Source: Panorpa germanica
Lineage: Eukaryota; Arthropoda; Insecta; Mecoptera; Panorpidae
Reading direction: 5' to 3'
DNA: 64,000 nucleotides
NCBI GenBank assembly: GCA_963678705.1
Contig: OY783221.1
Location: 2,790,001-2,854,000 of the forward strand
Made by a program: the position numbers and the translations under genes. Positions 38,885-51,751 of this stretch are shown here, piece after piece. The notes below the pieces were generated by a model. That model did no database searches. It saw nothing but the letters and a program-made list of their open reading frames with translations, and was not told where the DNA came from. Every line of letters begins with the position of its first letter. Within the stretch, counting starts at the first letter, position 1.

Positions 38885-39904
38885 AGACGCAAAACAGAAT
38901 TGTCAACAATATCAAGAATTTTTACATTTTATGCTAACTAGTTTACGGCAACTTTTTAAAGTGCTCAATGTGCGAGGCATTACTGTAGTTGGAACATTCA
39001 ATGCTAGGTACAATGCCGCATTATGCGCTCTTGGGCCGTAATTAGAAAACAGCCACAGTATGCGAATTTAAAGGTTAGAAAGAAAGTAATTTCAATTTCC
39101 AAATAGAGATAGCGTTGTATTTGTTTTGAAATTATTACTTTAGAAACAAGATGCACTTAATTTTGTATGTAGTATATACGATATTAGTTTTTTACTATGT
39201 TATTATATTTACATGCACGCACTTTTTTCATGTCCTCCTAAGATAATGGTACTAGGAATTTTATTACTAAGGTATTACATTTATTATATTTATAAATTTG
39301 TATTAAATATCGTTCCTTTGTTAAGGTACTTTGTATCTATCTAGGATCTAGATATTACAGCTATAATGTAATTGATTTGTTATCTTGACTGTGACTATAA
39401 TACACATGCATATCATTATTTGATATTTAAATTTATCTCTTTGTATATACCTGGTGTTATAAAAGCAACATATAAACTTATTTTATATCAGGTAGAAATA
39501 CATTTTCTCTACATAATACAATATTTTCCTGATTTTATTATGTTTTATATTTCACCTTTTAGAATATTTAAGATTGCATGTGCACATGAATCATGGATAC
39601 AAAAATACCCTTTAAAAAGATAATATGCAAAACGGGAAATCCATCCAGGGAGTTGTGTACAGTTGGAATCACAATCAGGGAATTATTTTACATGTTTATA
39701 GAAACAAACAAAAATATTTGTTCGCTTCTCCATAAGTGCTTTATAGGGTAAATATGCCTATTGATCACACTGTATATATTAAACTTGAAAACAAAGCAAC
39801 ATTGACCTTGGCTGTTAGAATAACATATTCCAGCCTAGGGGCCATCAATTCAGGCCATCAGGGACCACAAACAGCGACAAAACCTGACAAGAAGGAGATA
39901 TGAA

Positions 39905-40030
39905 TTACAGGTTTTGTGACGTTACTTCTAATCTAAATGTGCTTTCCAAAAAAAAAAAGAAAAATACAAAATAAGACTAAAAGAATATGTCGTTTTTGAA
40001 ATATGTTACGTCATAGCGTGTTAGGGGGTC
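39905..40030 (+). repeat. Dispersed repeat family E, partial diverged copy 3
   Basis: Shares TACAAAATAAGACTA, a following TTTTTGAAATATGT block and an ACGTCA end with the family E interior, plus a GTGACGTTACTTCTAAT start. It lacks the terminal GTGTGACAAGACGTG words. Confidence 0.45.
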
Positions 40031-40202
40031 CACAATTCATTAAAAACTATGAAATTTAAGAGAAAATACTCTCACACGAAAAGGTATTTATTTTTCTTAC
40101 CCAAATTTACCAGGAAAAACCTTAAGTTGGAACCTCTGGATAATTGCATAAAAAATAAATGTTTTTATACTCCCAGGTAGAAAATATAACACATTGTAAC
40201 AG

Positions 40203-40469
40203 TTTAATTAGCGTGTTGTAAGCTAGAAAGAATGAAACTTGCACTGCAAGATAATTTCTATAGGAGAAGTCGAAAATTAACCTTTGATATAGCTTGTGGC
40301 AAACTAGCAACTTTGAAATAGGAGGTTGAGAAGCTACATATTTACATGGGATACACTTTAATTAGCGTGTTGTACTCTAGAAAGAGTGAAACTTGCACTT
40401 TGAAACAATTTCTATATGAGAAATAGAGTATTAACCTTTGATTGACCTTGTGGCAAGCTAGCAAGTTGA
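40203..40469 (+). repeat. Imperfect tandem duplication, two units of about 113 bp
   Basis: Units 40203-40315 and 40357-40469 start TTTAATTAGCGTGTTGTA, continue with CTAGAAAGA.TGAAACTTGCA and end near CTTGTGGCAA.CTAGCAA, in direct orientation, 154 bp apart, with diverged linker. I estimate about 80 to 85 percent identity by eye. No further copies in the window, so it is a local duplication rather than a dispersed element. Confidence 0.85.
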
Positions 40470-43400
40470 CTGCATGGCTGCAAGAAGTTACTCGTAGTAA
40501 AATGATTGTGAATTTGACATCAAGATTATTATACGTTATATACAGATGTATATATCAATGTAATAAGAATAACGTGTTAGGTTTTAAGTATATGTGATTT
40601 TATGATATGTCTATGTATTTAAATATATCTTCAACACATAAACATTTAGAGATATGCGAATTATATGCAATGTATGTGTACACACGTATACATGCAACTG
40701 CATATAACAGCTAGTATCTTATAAAGCACCCAAACGAAATTCTTCTTCAGTCATAAATCAAGGCAGGCGAAGACAGACTCAAATAATATATTATATGACT
40801 TCTAAATGGTTATTTAGTTTTACAGCTTTTAAAATAATAATAATCGAAAAATAGATTAAAATATCTTAAGATTAAACTTGATGGATTGTAGAGACGATGT
40901 CGGAAAGAAATGGACCGATGGATGCATGCAGTTGTACTCTACTTGTGTATAAAGGACCGTCTACACTGGTGCATCACTGTGTGTTATGTTTGTTTAGTTG
41001 CAATGGGTGTGAGTGAAACAGAAAATAGTTACAGAGATTTAGTACATTATACTATTAAATGAACTTATGCACAAGTTGTCTGATGCGGGGTGAATCTAGG
41101 TACAATATTCTTTAACCACCTATAAAGTTTGTTATTAATTTATTACGTACTTCAATGTAGACTGCTCATATAGAGAACTTTAATATATTAACCCTCCGTG
41201 TAAACACTATTGTTGTGAGTAGATTAGAAGGGCGGATGTTACACCTGACATCAATGTTGTAAAAAGAGGTCGGATGCTCGTTCTATGTGGAGATTACTCA
41301 GCTTGCTAATACATCACGCCGTGTTGCTAGCTTCTTGAAGTAGATTCTTCAGTTTACGATCATCCACCTTCTTGAATCACTCACGTAGATAAGAATTAAC
41401 TCTCTTTAAGCTGATTAACAGAATTCTTGTTAAAACGGAGTATTGTTGCAATTTGTGAATACTTGAGCGGTCTAAAGTATACCTTTGTTGCGACGTACAG
41501 CGTTGGAACAATTAGTATCTTTTTAAATACTATTAATACAAACACTTTTATTAAAATATATCATTTATTCGTTGTAATATTATATCTGCATACTTAATTA
41601 CAATAGTATTTTATTAGATTAATAAAGATGCCAGATATAGAACAAAATGTAAATTCCTCGTGTTATAAAATGATTAATAGCAAAAATGTGCTTACAGTAG
41701 AATACTTGATGTTACAATTTTATTTGTTGTACGATCAAAGTTAAAACTGATCATGTTTAGCACTTGAGACTCAGGATAAGACTCGGTTGAGACTGGCGTT
41801 CTGACTCCAGTACAAAACGGTATATTAACAATTTGTTTGTTAACTTTACATCATACAACACTGATACGGTATTACCAGTATTAAAATAGTATAAATTATC
41901 CACAGACCAGAGTCAATATTTACAAGCGCTAACTTTAAACAATTATTTGTTACAATATTAATACTAAAATTAAAGATAACATAATATAATTCTTATAAAA
42001 TAAATAACATTTATATTAAAAATAGGAAGGATAAGTACGACTTATGCGTACTTACAACACTATAGTGTTCGAGTGATGGTGTGTACACTGGGAATTTGAG
42101 GGAACAGTTGAGTTTTTCGAGCTTTCTAAGCTTTCAAAAACTCTGAAAAAATTCTGGATTACTTCTTGAAGTATCTACTACATGGTTCAGAAGTTGCTAA
42201 AGTTTAAAGTTTAAAACCGTTTTTAATAAAAATTGACAAATAGTAAAAAACGCAGAAAAAATGGAATATTGTTAAAAAATTCGTAACTCTACAAAATGCG
42301 TAACAAACAAATATTAAGAAAAACAGTTGTAGACTTATTTACCTTAGACTTTAAGCTTTCGAAAGAATGTAGTGTCTTTGGCGTGGGCTCCAAAAAATTA
42401 AGTTATTTGTGCACATTTTATTCCCCAATTCTATTCTATTTATATGAATTATATCAATTCATGTAGTTTATATAAATATCGTATAAAATAAGAACTAATA
42501 TAAAGTAAGATTCATAACTAAAATTCTTCTTCTTTTTCCAAGAATTCAGTATTGCAAATCAGCGATAAAAGACAATAGCTTCATATAAAACTTGATTAAG
42601 TATCAAAATCTCTTACGAAATGAAAATAATTTAATCAATACATCAAATTCATTTTCGGTAATATATTAAAAATTCAATATTCAATAATACTTGAGTACAT
42701 AAAATCAGTGAAGTAAAAATATCAAAATAAGCAATATTTTGTTTTCGCCTGAAATAAAATTTTAGGGTTAGTAATATGAAGAAAGAGGAAAAATATTTAG
42801 ATCAAGAAAATGTCTAAACTGAACTCAAAAAAAAAACCAAATCAAACAAAACAGTATTTTTATTGCTCTAAGTTGATATCATGCATGCAAATTCTGTTTT
42901 ATAACCCAAGATTATATCATTCTATCTCTTTTATTCCTTTATGATACACAAATAAAATATAATATTGGTGTTTCAGTCACACTCATGGGATGATACAGAC
43001 AATCAGACACAAATCATCTCAGCAGCCGGTAGCATAAAAAACTTTTTTAAATAAGTTTTTCTATTAGCTTTTTTATCAATCGTTATAATAATTTTATTTC
43101 GGTATTTTTAGGAATTACATTAGACGGGTATGTCGACGGTCGGCATTTATCATTTCCGCCGATGTGGCTTTTGATTTTTTTTAGTACGCGTGCACTCGAT
43201 GATTCATATTAAATTAAACTACAAAGGCATATTTTGATTTAATTTATTAGAACATAATTAGAGTCGTAAAGATAAATAATTATTAATTAGTAATATTTAC
43301 CATGTTTCTCCTATTAAACATGTTTGCTACATGAAGGTTACGTTAATAATACTTTCTTAGGGCGATCGCACACTGAAGAAACAACTGTCTTAAGACGTAA

Positions 43401-43611
43401 TTGTCTGGAGTTTAGCGGACACTTGATTAACATCTATTAATGAGTAAACGAGAACATCTTATATATGTGTAGTATAAGAGGAAACGAGACAGATAATGCA
43501 AACGCTTAATTGAGACAGGAGATTATTATTTTTATTATATTATTAAACAAGTATCTTTAAACAATTATTTTAATTTTAACATAAGCCCTTAAATAATCTT
43601 ACTACCATATG

Positions 43612-43956
43612 CAGGGGCGGCCTTAGCCATTGCAAGAACTTTACGAGGCACTTGTTCTTTGTATAATTAATGTAAATTGTAAGTAAGTATTTTTAATGAT
43701 AATTGACGAGAAATAAAAGTTTATATTGGAAGTTTTATAAAAGTTAACAAGCACAAAGACAAGAAATAATAATGATGATAAACTAAGGCACATGAATACC
43801 TTAAAAGATATACGCAGTGATTCTAGTGGGATTTCTAAAGAACGAGGCGCGAGATTCAAAAACATGTACTTGGGCTGTTACGCCAGAATGCGAGGCTTCT
43901 ACAAAAGCGAGGACCCGAACGGTTGCCCTGCTTACCACTCCCAAAGGCCACCTCTG
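43612..43956 (+). mobile_element. hAT-type MITE, copy 1 (345 bp)
   Basis: Begins CAGGGGCGGCCTTAG and ends with the inverse of a similar sequence (AAAGGCCACCTCTG). The flanks ACCATATG (43604-43611) and ACCATACG (43957-43964) match at seven of eight positions, the 8-bp target duplication of the hAT superfamily. Open frames inside it are not transposase. The copy at 51358-51743 shares the ends and several interior blocks (AAAAGTTAACAAGC, GGCGCGAGATT). Confidence 0.85.
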
Positions 43957-45663
43957 ACCATACGTAATTGCTTTAATACAGCTTAATAAATTTTCTGTAA
44001 GAAGGTCTATAAAAGAAAATATTCCAAAATGTTTCATCAATTAATTACCTTAAATATTTGAAATTCCAATGTTATAGAAATATTTGATACATTTTCAACT
44101 AATAACTCAATTTATCTCATGCACTTCCTTCCTGAAATCATTAACATCTTTGATGTGCTCTTCTCTCCTCCGCTGCACCCTCTTCGTGGACCAGGAGCAC
44201 TTTCATCAATAGCCGCGGTCCGTTCTGGATGGGTAAACGACTAAATGCCTGAACGTCTGTAGTTTGTATTGCCGGACAAATAGGCGGGTCCACAGGCCCT
44301 TATCTTTTACAAGAAGATTATGATGTAGTACAGCAAGTTAATAACTTCCTCTATTCATCTGAGATCTAATGGACGACAGAAGCCACAGCTAATACAAACA
44401 CCAACCCTCTGCCCTTTATTAAATCTTTGACTAATTCTTGTTTTTATTTTGTTTTAATTGTTTTTGTTAGAGACCATTAACTTTATTGATATTTTATATA
44501 ATTTGTTTTATGTTTTATTTTAATATTCGTTTTGAAATATAAATATGAAAATTAATTTAAAACTTTTAGTAACTATACGTTTCATTTTTGTATCTAATAT
44601 TTATTTACTTGTCTTAATCGATGCTCTAGTTGAAATGATAACGCTGGTCAAATAGGGTCAAAATTTTGACTCGGGTATCTTCTTGATTTAGCATAAATGA
44701 TGAAGTTCGATGTAACTTGCAGGTGTTGTTCACGGCGTCGTTATAATAGCGATATTTAGTTAGTACTTCATAGATACAGCGATGGCGGTAATATCACTTG
44801 TATGAATAGCCTTTACTTGTCAATAGTTAATTGATGTAAGAGTTCATAAGCGACCATCTTTTGCTGAATGCTGATGATTCAGCGGTTAAACTGTGACGTA
44901 GATAGAATTAAGCATGCGCTTTGCGGGGTTTTGCATTGTCATAAATATATCACAAGACCAAGAGCCTTCAATCCCTTTCAATTATATTAAAATTATGTTT
45001 AATTGTATTTCAAATCTTGAGATCTAATTTTACCTTAGAATGAATTTTTAAAATAATTATATAAATCATCGTTTCATCGTTTCCGCATGAAATCAGCGGA
45101 GTCATCCACGCTGAAATGAATCGTCGACAAGGCATCGCCAATTATTGACACAGATATTTCTCCCTTTCAATATCAGTATCAATATGTATTCCATTCAGTA
45201 TCAAATTCTAATATAAAATGAATTTAAAATCTTATAAACCAATACAAAGTAAATAATATTGAATTAATATTTAAATTAAATTTTCTAATTCAATATAAAT
45301 ACTCATGTTCAACTTCCCTTCATCGTCTTCCGGTCGTGTTTTTTAACAGTATCAAAGCCGATTTCTTTTATATTTTTTTATAGTCTCGGATGCTTGATTC
45401 TCATAATTTTCCGGCCCATTACCCCATATCAAAACCCTCATACCATCCGATGTATCACGATTTTAAACGAACTCCCCCGAGGCTGGTTTCAGAGTTGGAG
45501 GAGTTATCCACGCGCTATATTTGTATCATCATAAGGCATATCAAACTCGGAAGGGTAGAAGTTATAAAATATAAAGAATATAAAAAAATACCCAAGGCAT
45601 AAGGAATATTATAGGGGTGACTGCAAACAAACCACCCACGAATATTCCAGACGTTAGGGGTTG

Positions 45664-45684
45664 CTGACTACTGACTACTGACTA
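45664..45684 (+). repeat. Triple tandem heptamer CTGACTA
   Basis: Three exact copies, followed by a further CTG. Same unit length and copy number as the repeats at 2836 and 10903, with a different unit. Confidence 0.8.
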
Positions 45685-46049
45685 CTGGGGTCTGGGAATG
45701 TGGGTGGGAGAATGAGGTGAAACATGAATGAATGCACAGATCAGACAGAGGTCTGATTTCACTTAATATTTGCTATGAATATAAGTAGATATTTGACGGC
45801 GTCTCAAGTTGATGAAATTTAAGATTTAAAAAGAATACCATATTATTGACTTGTGCGAGATATCCAATAAACACAATTATTATGCATTTACGTATAATTT
45901 AATTAGTATAATAATTAGTATTATTATTACGTTTATTATAGTATTATTAGGTATGATATATTAGTATGATGCAAGAAGAGAAAATAGTCTCCAGCATAGT
46001 GACATATAAATCTACTGAGACGGTATGTAATAACAACAAAGAACCTGCT

Positions 46050-46200
46050 AACTCAAAACGTAAAATCATGTATTATTTACCTAATGTTACGTTTAATTAT
46101 TTAACAAAGTTTAACATAATCTTCTTACATTGACATTAAATAAATGCAGAAGATATTGAATATTTTTATTTAAATATTCATTTATAACATTATAAAATCT
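46050..46200 (+). repeat. Dispersed repeat family G, copy 3
   Basis: Same orientation as 60-215; shares ATTTAACAAAGTTTAACAT, CATTGACATTAAATAAATGC and a T-rich 3' stretch. Confidence 0.55.
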
Positions 46201-46239
46201 CATAAAACGTTGTATTACGTTGGAACATATTCTTTTTTT

Positions 46240-46292
46240 TCATAATTTGCTAGGCTTCCTAGTACCATGGTCTTTTTTCGCACTTATTATTT
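46240..46292 (+). repeat. Dispersed repeat family I, copy 2
   Basis: Matches 33765-33815 (GGCTTCCTAGTACCATGGTC then TTTTTTCGCACTTATTA). It lies close after repeat G copy 3, with a pyrimidine-rich stretch to about 46560 that may belong to the same unidentified element. Confidence 0.45.
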
Positions 46293-49200
46293 CAATATAT
46301 TACACTATAATACTACAATTATTTATACCGATTTATATGTATGGCAACTATCATATGCCAACGCCATTGCTCCTCCTCTACCATCGCTACATTTTTCTGA
46401 CAACTCTGAATTCATACTTAATTTTCTATTTTATTAATCTTTAAAAAAAGTCTTTAAAAAGTCTGGCTTTGCGGGACTGCTCTTTCTAATATCCTCCTTC
46501 TCTCCTTCTTCCCGAATTGGACATGACTTTTCTTTTTACTGACTTTCTATCATTATTTTTTTCTGATTCTATTACAATTATGTAATTTAGCATTATATTA
46601 ATTTTATGTAAAAGGTAAACTTTTTTTTGTTAAATAAACCTGACATATACGTAACTGCGTTTAGCAGAAAATGACAATAAACATTATTCTGTAAAAGTTG
46701 TTTCAAGAAATTATCTTAAATTATCTTAAATTGATAAACTAGAATAAATGAACCTTCTTTCTAGTGAAGCAGTCCCACCTTTTGTTTCTTCCCCTCCTCC
46801 AGCATCTCAGATTTTCACCTCTCAAACCTCCTTCCAACACATGACATCGCTGATGTATGATTTATGTCAGGATATATTCCTTTACATTATCACTTGATAA
46901 CCCGCAAATCCTGGTTATAAAAAAATATTTTTTCAACCCCAAAAATATACATATAGTAGTATTTTTAAGGATTTTCACATACAAAATATGCTACGTAAAT
47001 TTTTAAAACACACATAAAAATTGAGGGTTTTCGTATAACATACCACCTTATGTCTATATTATTTTTTTTTACCAGTTCTGTCTATTTTTGGTTATGTTTT
47101 CATCCCTCTTTTTTTTCAGCTATTCAGTTCATCCCTTAAGTTACGATATAAGTATCAGGTACGGCCAAGATATATCTTAATATCCTTTACATCTTAAACA
47201 CTGCCCTAGATTTTTTTGGAAGTTCTCATTTTATTAGTTAATTAAATAATAAAAGACGCTGTAGTTTTACTGAACACTACAATGCTGTATCTTTTATAGA
47301 TTATAAGATTTTTAATGTCTTTTGCATTTATTTTATGTCTACGAGTATTTAATGGAATTAAGCAAAACTTCGATAAATAATAAAACATAAAATTTGTGTT
47401 TAGGGGGAATATTTGATTTTATTAGTTTCGTTTATATATAATTAGTACCGCTAATATATGATTTCATTAAGTGGCTCCTGTTTTCAATATGAATGACCTT
47501 CACTGATATATATACTTGAGAATGACATAACCCCTCATATGTCGAAAATACTGAATATGTATAATAAAATATGTAACAAATTTTAAAACACATAAAAAGA
47601 AGGTTTTTCAATTTTAGATTTTTGTTTTATATAGGATATCAGGATATGGATATCCTTTATTTAATGTGACTCTCTCGACCTTTCTTCCTTTCACTGGAAT
47701 TGTAACAAACCCATCATCTGTGATATAAATCAATTATATAATATGAAATTTTATATACAAATTTATTAAAAAAAAGAAACAAGTTTTAAATTTTTATAAG
47801 ACATTTATTTATTTATTTCATCCTATATTAATAATAAACATTTGTGCTCCTTGTCACAAGATTTCTATAAAATTAGTTGTATTTGTTTAGGGTAAGATAT
47901 TATTTGTAATCTAAATTAGTTATAATTTTTCGTGAAGCGAATTTCCAATAGAGTATACAAGCATAGCGATATGTGAATCAATCTCTTCTTGTAAGTTTTT
48001 GTAGCTACTGAATATTAGAGTTTGACATAAGTTTTAACAATTCTTCATAAATATGTTTTATTTCAAAAGAAAATTTAAATTGTCTTAGTAAATACCCTGC
48101 ATCTGTTTTTATAAAGTATGGAGTAAAATCATTTTCGAATATTTAATATCATATTTCCTAAGTACATATTAAAAAGCTATCGCTCCTATAATTTGATATA
48201 AAACAAATAAAAGATATACATAATATTAATTTCATACTTTTAAAAATTAAATTGAATACAAGTACTAGGTATAAGTGAATTGAAATACATACATACGTGA
48301 ATTCGTATACATATATAGTATATTCAGTTAGTGTTAACTATAAAAGTTATTATCCAATACATTTACACTACAGCTGTCGAGTTCAAGTTCTGGTGTAGGA
48401 AAGCTTTCCTGCATCTCGCTTCTGTACGAGTAAAGTCGTCTCAGGTTTCTTTGCAAATAAACTGTTATGACTTTCTGTATAAGAGATGAGAAATTGGATT
48501 CGAGTGCTGCCAACTTATATTTGTATTTCAAGATTTATATTAGAATATAATATAAGTCAATATTGAATTTTAAAATATTTTATATTCAATTTCAAATGTA
48601 TGGTTTCACACCATATTTATGAAGGGTGGTATATTGTAATACAGAGCCTGCTATAAAATTAGTAGAGCTCCAGGCGCCTCAGCTATTGTAGTACTTTATT
48701 AAGGGCCCTCTTTTCAATTCTCAGTTAAACTTTAAATAGGGAATAACTTTTGAAGTTTTTTTATTTTAGTTGTGTGTACCAGTTAGTGCTACTGTCCCCA
48801 AAAGCCAGACGTATTCTGCATCTCAGTTCTGTCCACGTAACGTCATACAAGTTTCATGCAAGCAGCAAATAGGGTCATTTCTCTGAAGTTTAGCATTGAG
48901 AAAGCACGTTTTTTCATTGGGAAAATGTCAAGTGATGAAGAAAATGTGATTATAGAATGTAGAATGTATGGGCTTCATCCATACATCGAAAAGAACATTC
49001 TTTAAACAAATAACTATTAAGATACTAGTGTTGTTATTCCTGATATAAGTATAATAAAACACAATTATTAGAACACAAGACTACAAAATTTTGTATTCAC
49101 ATTTATGTACAATAAATAACACTTTTCTGAAACTCATCCCTTTCTCTTTACTAAGGGTTGCGAGACGGAAGGCGGTAGTTACACTTCAGCGAGAAACATG

Positions 49201-49984
49201 ACCCCGTATGTAAAGAGTTATTAATATTTAACACGAGCAAAGTGGTAGATATTAAAAGGGTAAATGGGTAGATCATCCCCTTTCAAACATTAAGGGAACT
49301 TTTACTTTTATATTTATCACGTGTCAAAATAAAAAATATACACATACGCGTATATGACAGGTTTCATATACACCGGAGTTACAAATCTTTTTTTTTTAAT
49401 AATTCTATCTAGTGATGTACCGATTCCACGCACAGGGTGTTCGACATGAAGCTACAAAAATATTAAATAAAATTTGAAAAATTAATAATTCTGATTAAGG
49501 AGATTCTTGTGAAGTACTAAAGAATGGAGAACTTGCTGAAACTTTGTACATATGTTTTACGATAGTCAATAATTAAATAAGGGTAGGTTTCCGAAGCTTT
49601 TAAGGAAATAATTAGTTTAAAAAAATGGAACCTTGAAATGAACCTTGTGCGTTTGATTGAAAATTTCATGTATCTAATAGAGAAAATTATTATTTCAATT
49701 GATAATGGTTTAAGCTTTTAATTAAAATAATAAAAATAGTATGTTTCCGAAGAAATAGCAAAAAAAATTTTTATGCAAAAATGTCATCACAATCATCCGT
49801 TACTTTGGCTGTTCAAAACACGATGTAAGATTTGGCAACGTCGCTTTCACAGTTGGTGGGCGCATGAGAAACCGCGAATATTCGAAAGGGATTAGGTCTA
49901 AGTTTTCAGGTTAAGTACTTTAGCGGTGTTGCAAATGTGCAAAAGCGATTTTTTTTAGTCAATTGAATGTTTATAAATTTTTAG

Positions 49985-50526
49985 TATTGTCCAAATTACA
50001 ATAGTTCGGCGTCGACTTATACTTAAAAGATAATGAATGATATCTTATTCGTTTCTATATACATTACTAGCTGTCCCGGCCACGTGTTGCTGTGACTAAC
50101 GTTTTTGTCATATTACATTACATAGCGCCATCTATTGAATATTTATTCAATCTAGTCAATAGAATATTTACTCAATCTAGTCAACAGATGTCGCCATCAT
50201 CGTCGCCAGATGTCATATGTCATATACAGATAATTAATAGACAAATAATTTGCAATAAGATAAATAAATTGAGATGTAAGCTATCCTATCTTTGAAGTTG
50301 GATCAAACTGCACCCGGTGTACAAATTTGATTAAAATCGGTTAAGTAGTTTAGGAGTCCATCGCGGACAGACAACGTGACACGTAATTTATATATATTAA
50401 GATAGAAAAATAAGTGAGTCAGTGCTTTTTAGGTATATTGGCAGTTTATACCCCACAACTTTAAGCCCCTTTATACCCCACGTTTTAAGTATGTGTCGCC
50501 GCCAAACTCTCGTAATTAGAACTATA
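49985..50526 (+). mobile_element. TA-inserting MITE family A, copy 3, split by a later insertion
   Basis: Left part 49985-50066 and right part 50403-50526 together correspond to the 218-bp element at 13901, with the terminal repeats GTTCGGCGTCGACT and GTCGCCGCCAAACT. The interior is shortened by about 35 bp on the left, and the right half has an extra TTTATACCCCAC-type partial duplication. The middle is foreign. Confidence 0.8.
50067..50402 (+). mobile_element. RTE-like short non-autonomous retroelement inside MITE A copy 3
   Basis: About 336 bp starting CTAGCTGTCCCGGCCACGTG and ending with an ATCGGTTAAGTAGTTTAGGA stretch, a CGGACAGAC block and a TATATATTAAGATA tail. This CTAGCTG...ATCGGTT-AGTAGTTT-GGAG architecture is common in arthropod genomes and is associated with RTE-type elements. 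It contains a 25-26-bp tandem duplication (50133-50158 and 50159-50183). Any target duplication is at most two or three bases and ambiguous. Confidence 0.65.
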
Positions 50527-51357
50527 ACTACATTTTTGTTTACGAAATAATCAGAAAACTACAAAAAATATTATTTATATAACGGAATTTATATTTGGAA
50601 TGTACTTTATCCTTTCTACAACTAGATATTGAAAGTTATTTTATACAACGCGTAGCATTTCCCCCACCCTGCCCCACCATTATTTTCCTAAACCGATATC
50701 AATATGAAAAGCTCCACGGATTGATGTAGACATTTCTTATATTCTTGTCTCCATACAAATAACAAAACACACTACACAGTAGGATACTAGTATCCATAGT
50801 AGTACACTATATACTTACACACATAAAACAGTTTTCATATCCACTTCTTTGACTTGTTTCGTTGAGCTATTTTAGTAGTTTTTCCTGACATTTTCTTTAT
50901 TCATACGAGGTCTTCAATATGTGTGAGTTTTAGGTTTGAATATTGTGTGTGATTTTAGACTTACTGGAACAACAATGTGTTCCTCCATTATGTTTGTTGT
51001 GTTGTGTTCTGTTCGATTCAGTTTTTCTTTTTATATATTGAAGTATTTTTATATGCCATTGACATAAAAGCTATTTCTATCACATAAGTTTTTTGACAGA
51101 GATCGACTTCATATTATATAAGCGACATATTATATTTACATTTACGTTTACGTGGGTTTGATATGATATTGAAAGTTTTTATAAAGTAATGGTTGTTGTA
51201 AATTGTTTTGACAGTTCTTTTATGATAAACATTGGGATGATACATTACATTTAAAAACTTATCTATCTGTGTCGTTTGTTCTGATATCTGTGAGAAAATA
51301 GAATTGAATATATGATGACGAACATTGCTAAGAGAACATTTGCTAGTGACCTATTAG
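50527..51357. other. AT-rich intron, nothing specific seen
   Basis: No gene or repeat partner recognised between MITE A copy 3 and the second hAT-type MITE. Confidence 0.55.
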
Positions 51358-51743
51358 CAGGGGCGCCCTTAGGCATTGCGAGGCCCCGGGCGGCACAACT
51401 TTGCGATGCTCCGGGGTGGCAGATCTTTGCGAGGTCCTTATTGTCTCCGTAATTTATGTAAATTGATAGTAAGTATTTTTGACGATGATTGAAAAGTAAT
51501 GCAAAAGTTATAAATAAATAAATGTAGAGTTTTAAAATTTGATATTGGAAGAATTATAAAAGTTAACAAGCCCTAATGCGACAAATATTAATAATGAAAA
51601 ACTGAGGTACATGACGGATTCAAGTAGCTTTTCTAAAGCGCAAGGCGCGAGATTTAAATAGATATATAGTAATGAATTTTTGTACTTGGGTTGTTTCGCG
51701 ACCGTGCGATTGCCCTGCTTGTCACCTCCTAAAGCCGCCTCTG
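51358..51743 (+). mobile_element. hAT-type MITE, copy 2 (386 bp)
   Basis: Ends CAGGGGCGCCCTTAGG and AAAGCCGCCTCTG are inverted repeats. The flanks CCTATTAG (51350-51357) and TCCATTCG (51744-51751) match at five of eight positions, a weaker duplication than copy 1, so it is older. Relative to copy 1 it has an extra GC-rich block near the start (CCCCGGGCGGCA, 51382-51393) repeated in altered form just after (CTCCGGGGTGGCA). Confidence 0.8.
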
Positions 51744-51751
51744 TCCATTCG

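Larger units (their letters stand above)
37661..43611. other. AT-rich intron with minor repeats
   Basis: No gene recognised. It contains a truncated family B MITE, a partial family E repeat and the local duplication at 40203-40469, each listed separately, plus three TACTCGTA/TACGAGTA octamers (38086, 38097, 40489). The region 41080-41500 is slightly GC-richer but has no frame or repeat partner. Confidence 0.55.
43965..49984. other. AT-rich intron with minor repeats
   Basis: No gene recognised. It holds a third heptamer tandem repeat (45664-45684), repeat G copy 3 and repeat I copy 2. Frames at 45390-45602, 46220-46444 and 48334-48531 have no recognisable domains. Confidence 0.55.

Noticed and set aside
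43792-44040. Frames on both strands within and beside the hAT MITE
   Set aside because: They read through a non-autonomous transposon and its terminal repeat; no transposase motifs.
33352-49445. CAGGGTGTTY words at 33352, 38347 and 49434 looking like a transposon end
   Set aside because: Sequences after the shared ten bases do not match each other, and no inverted partner was found.
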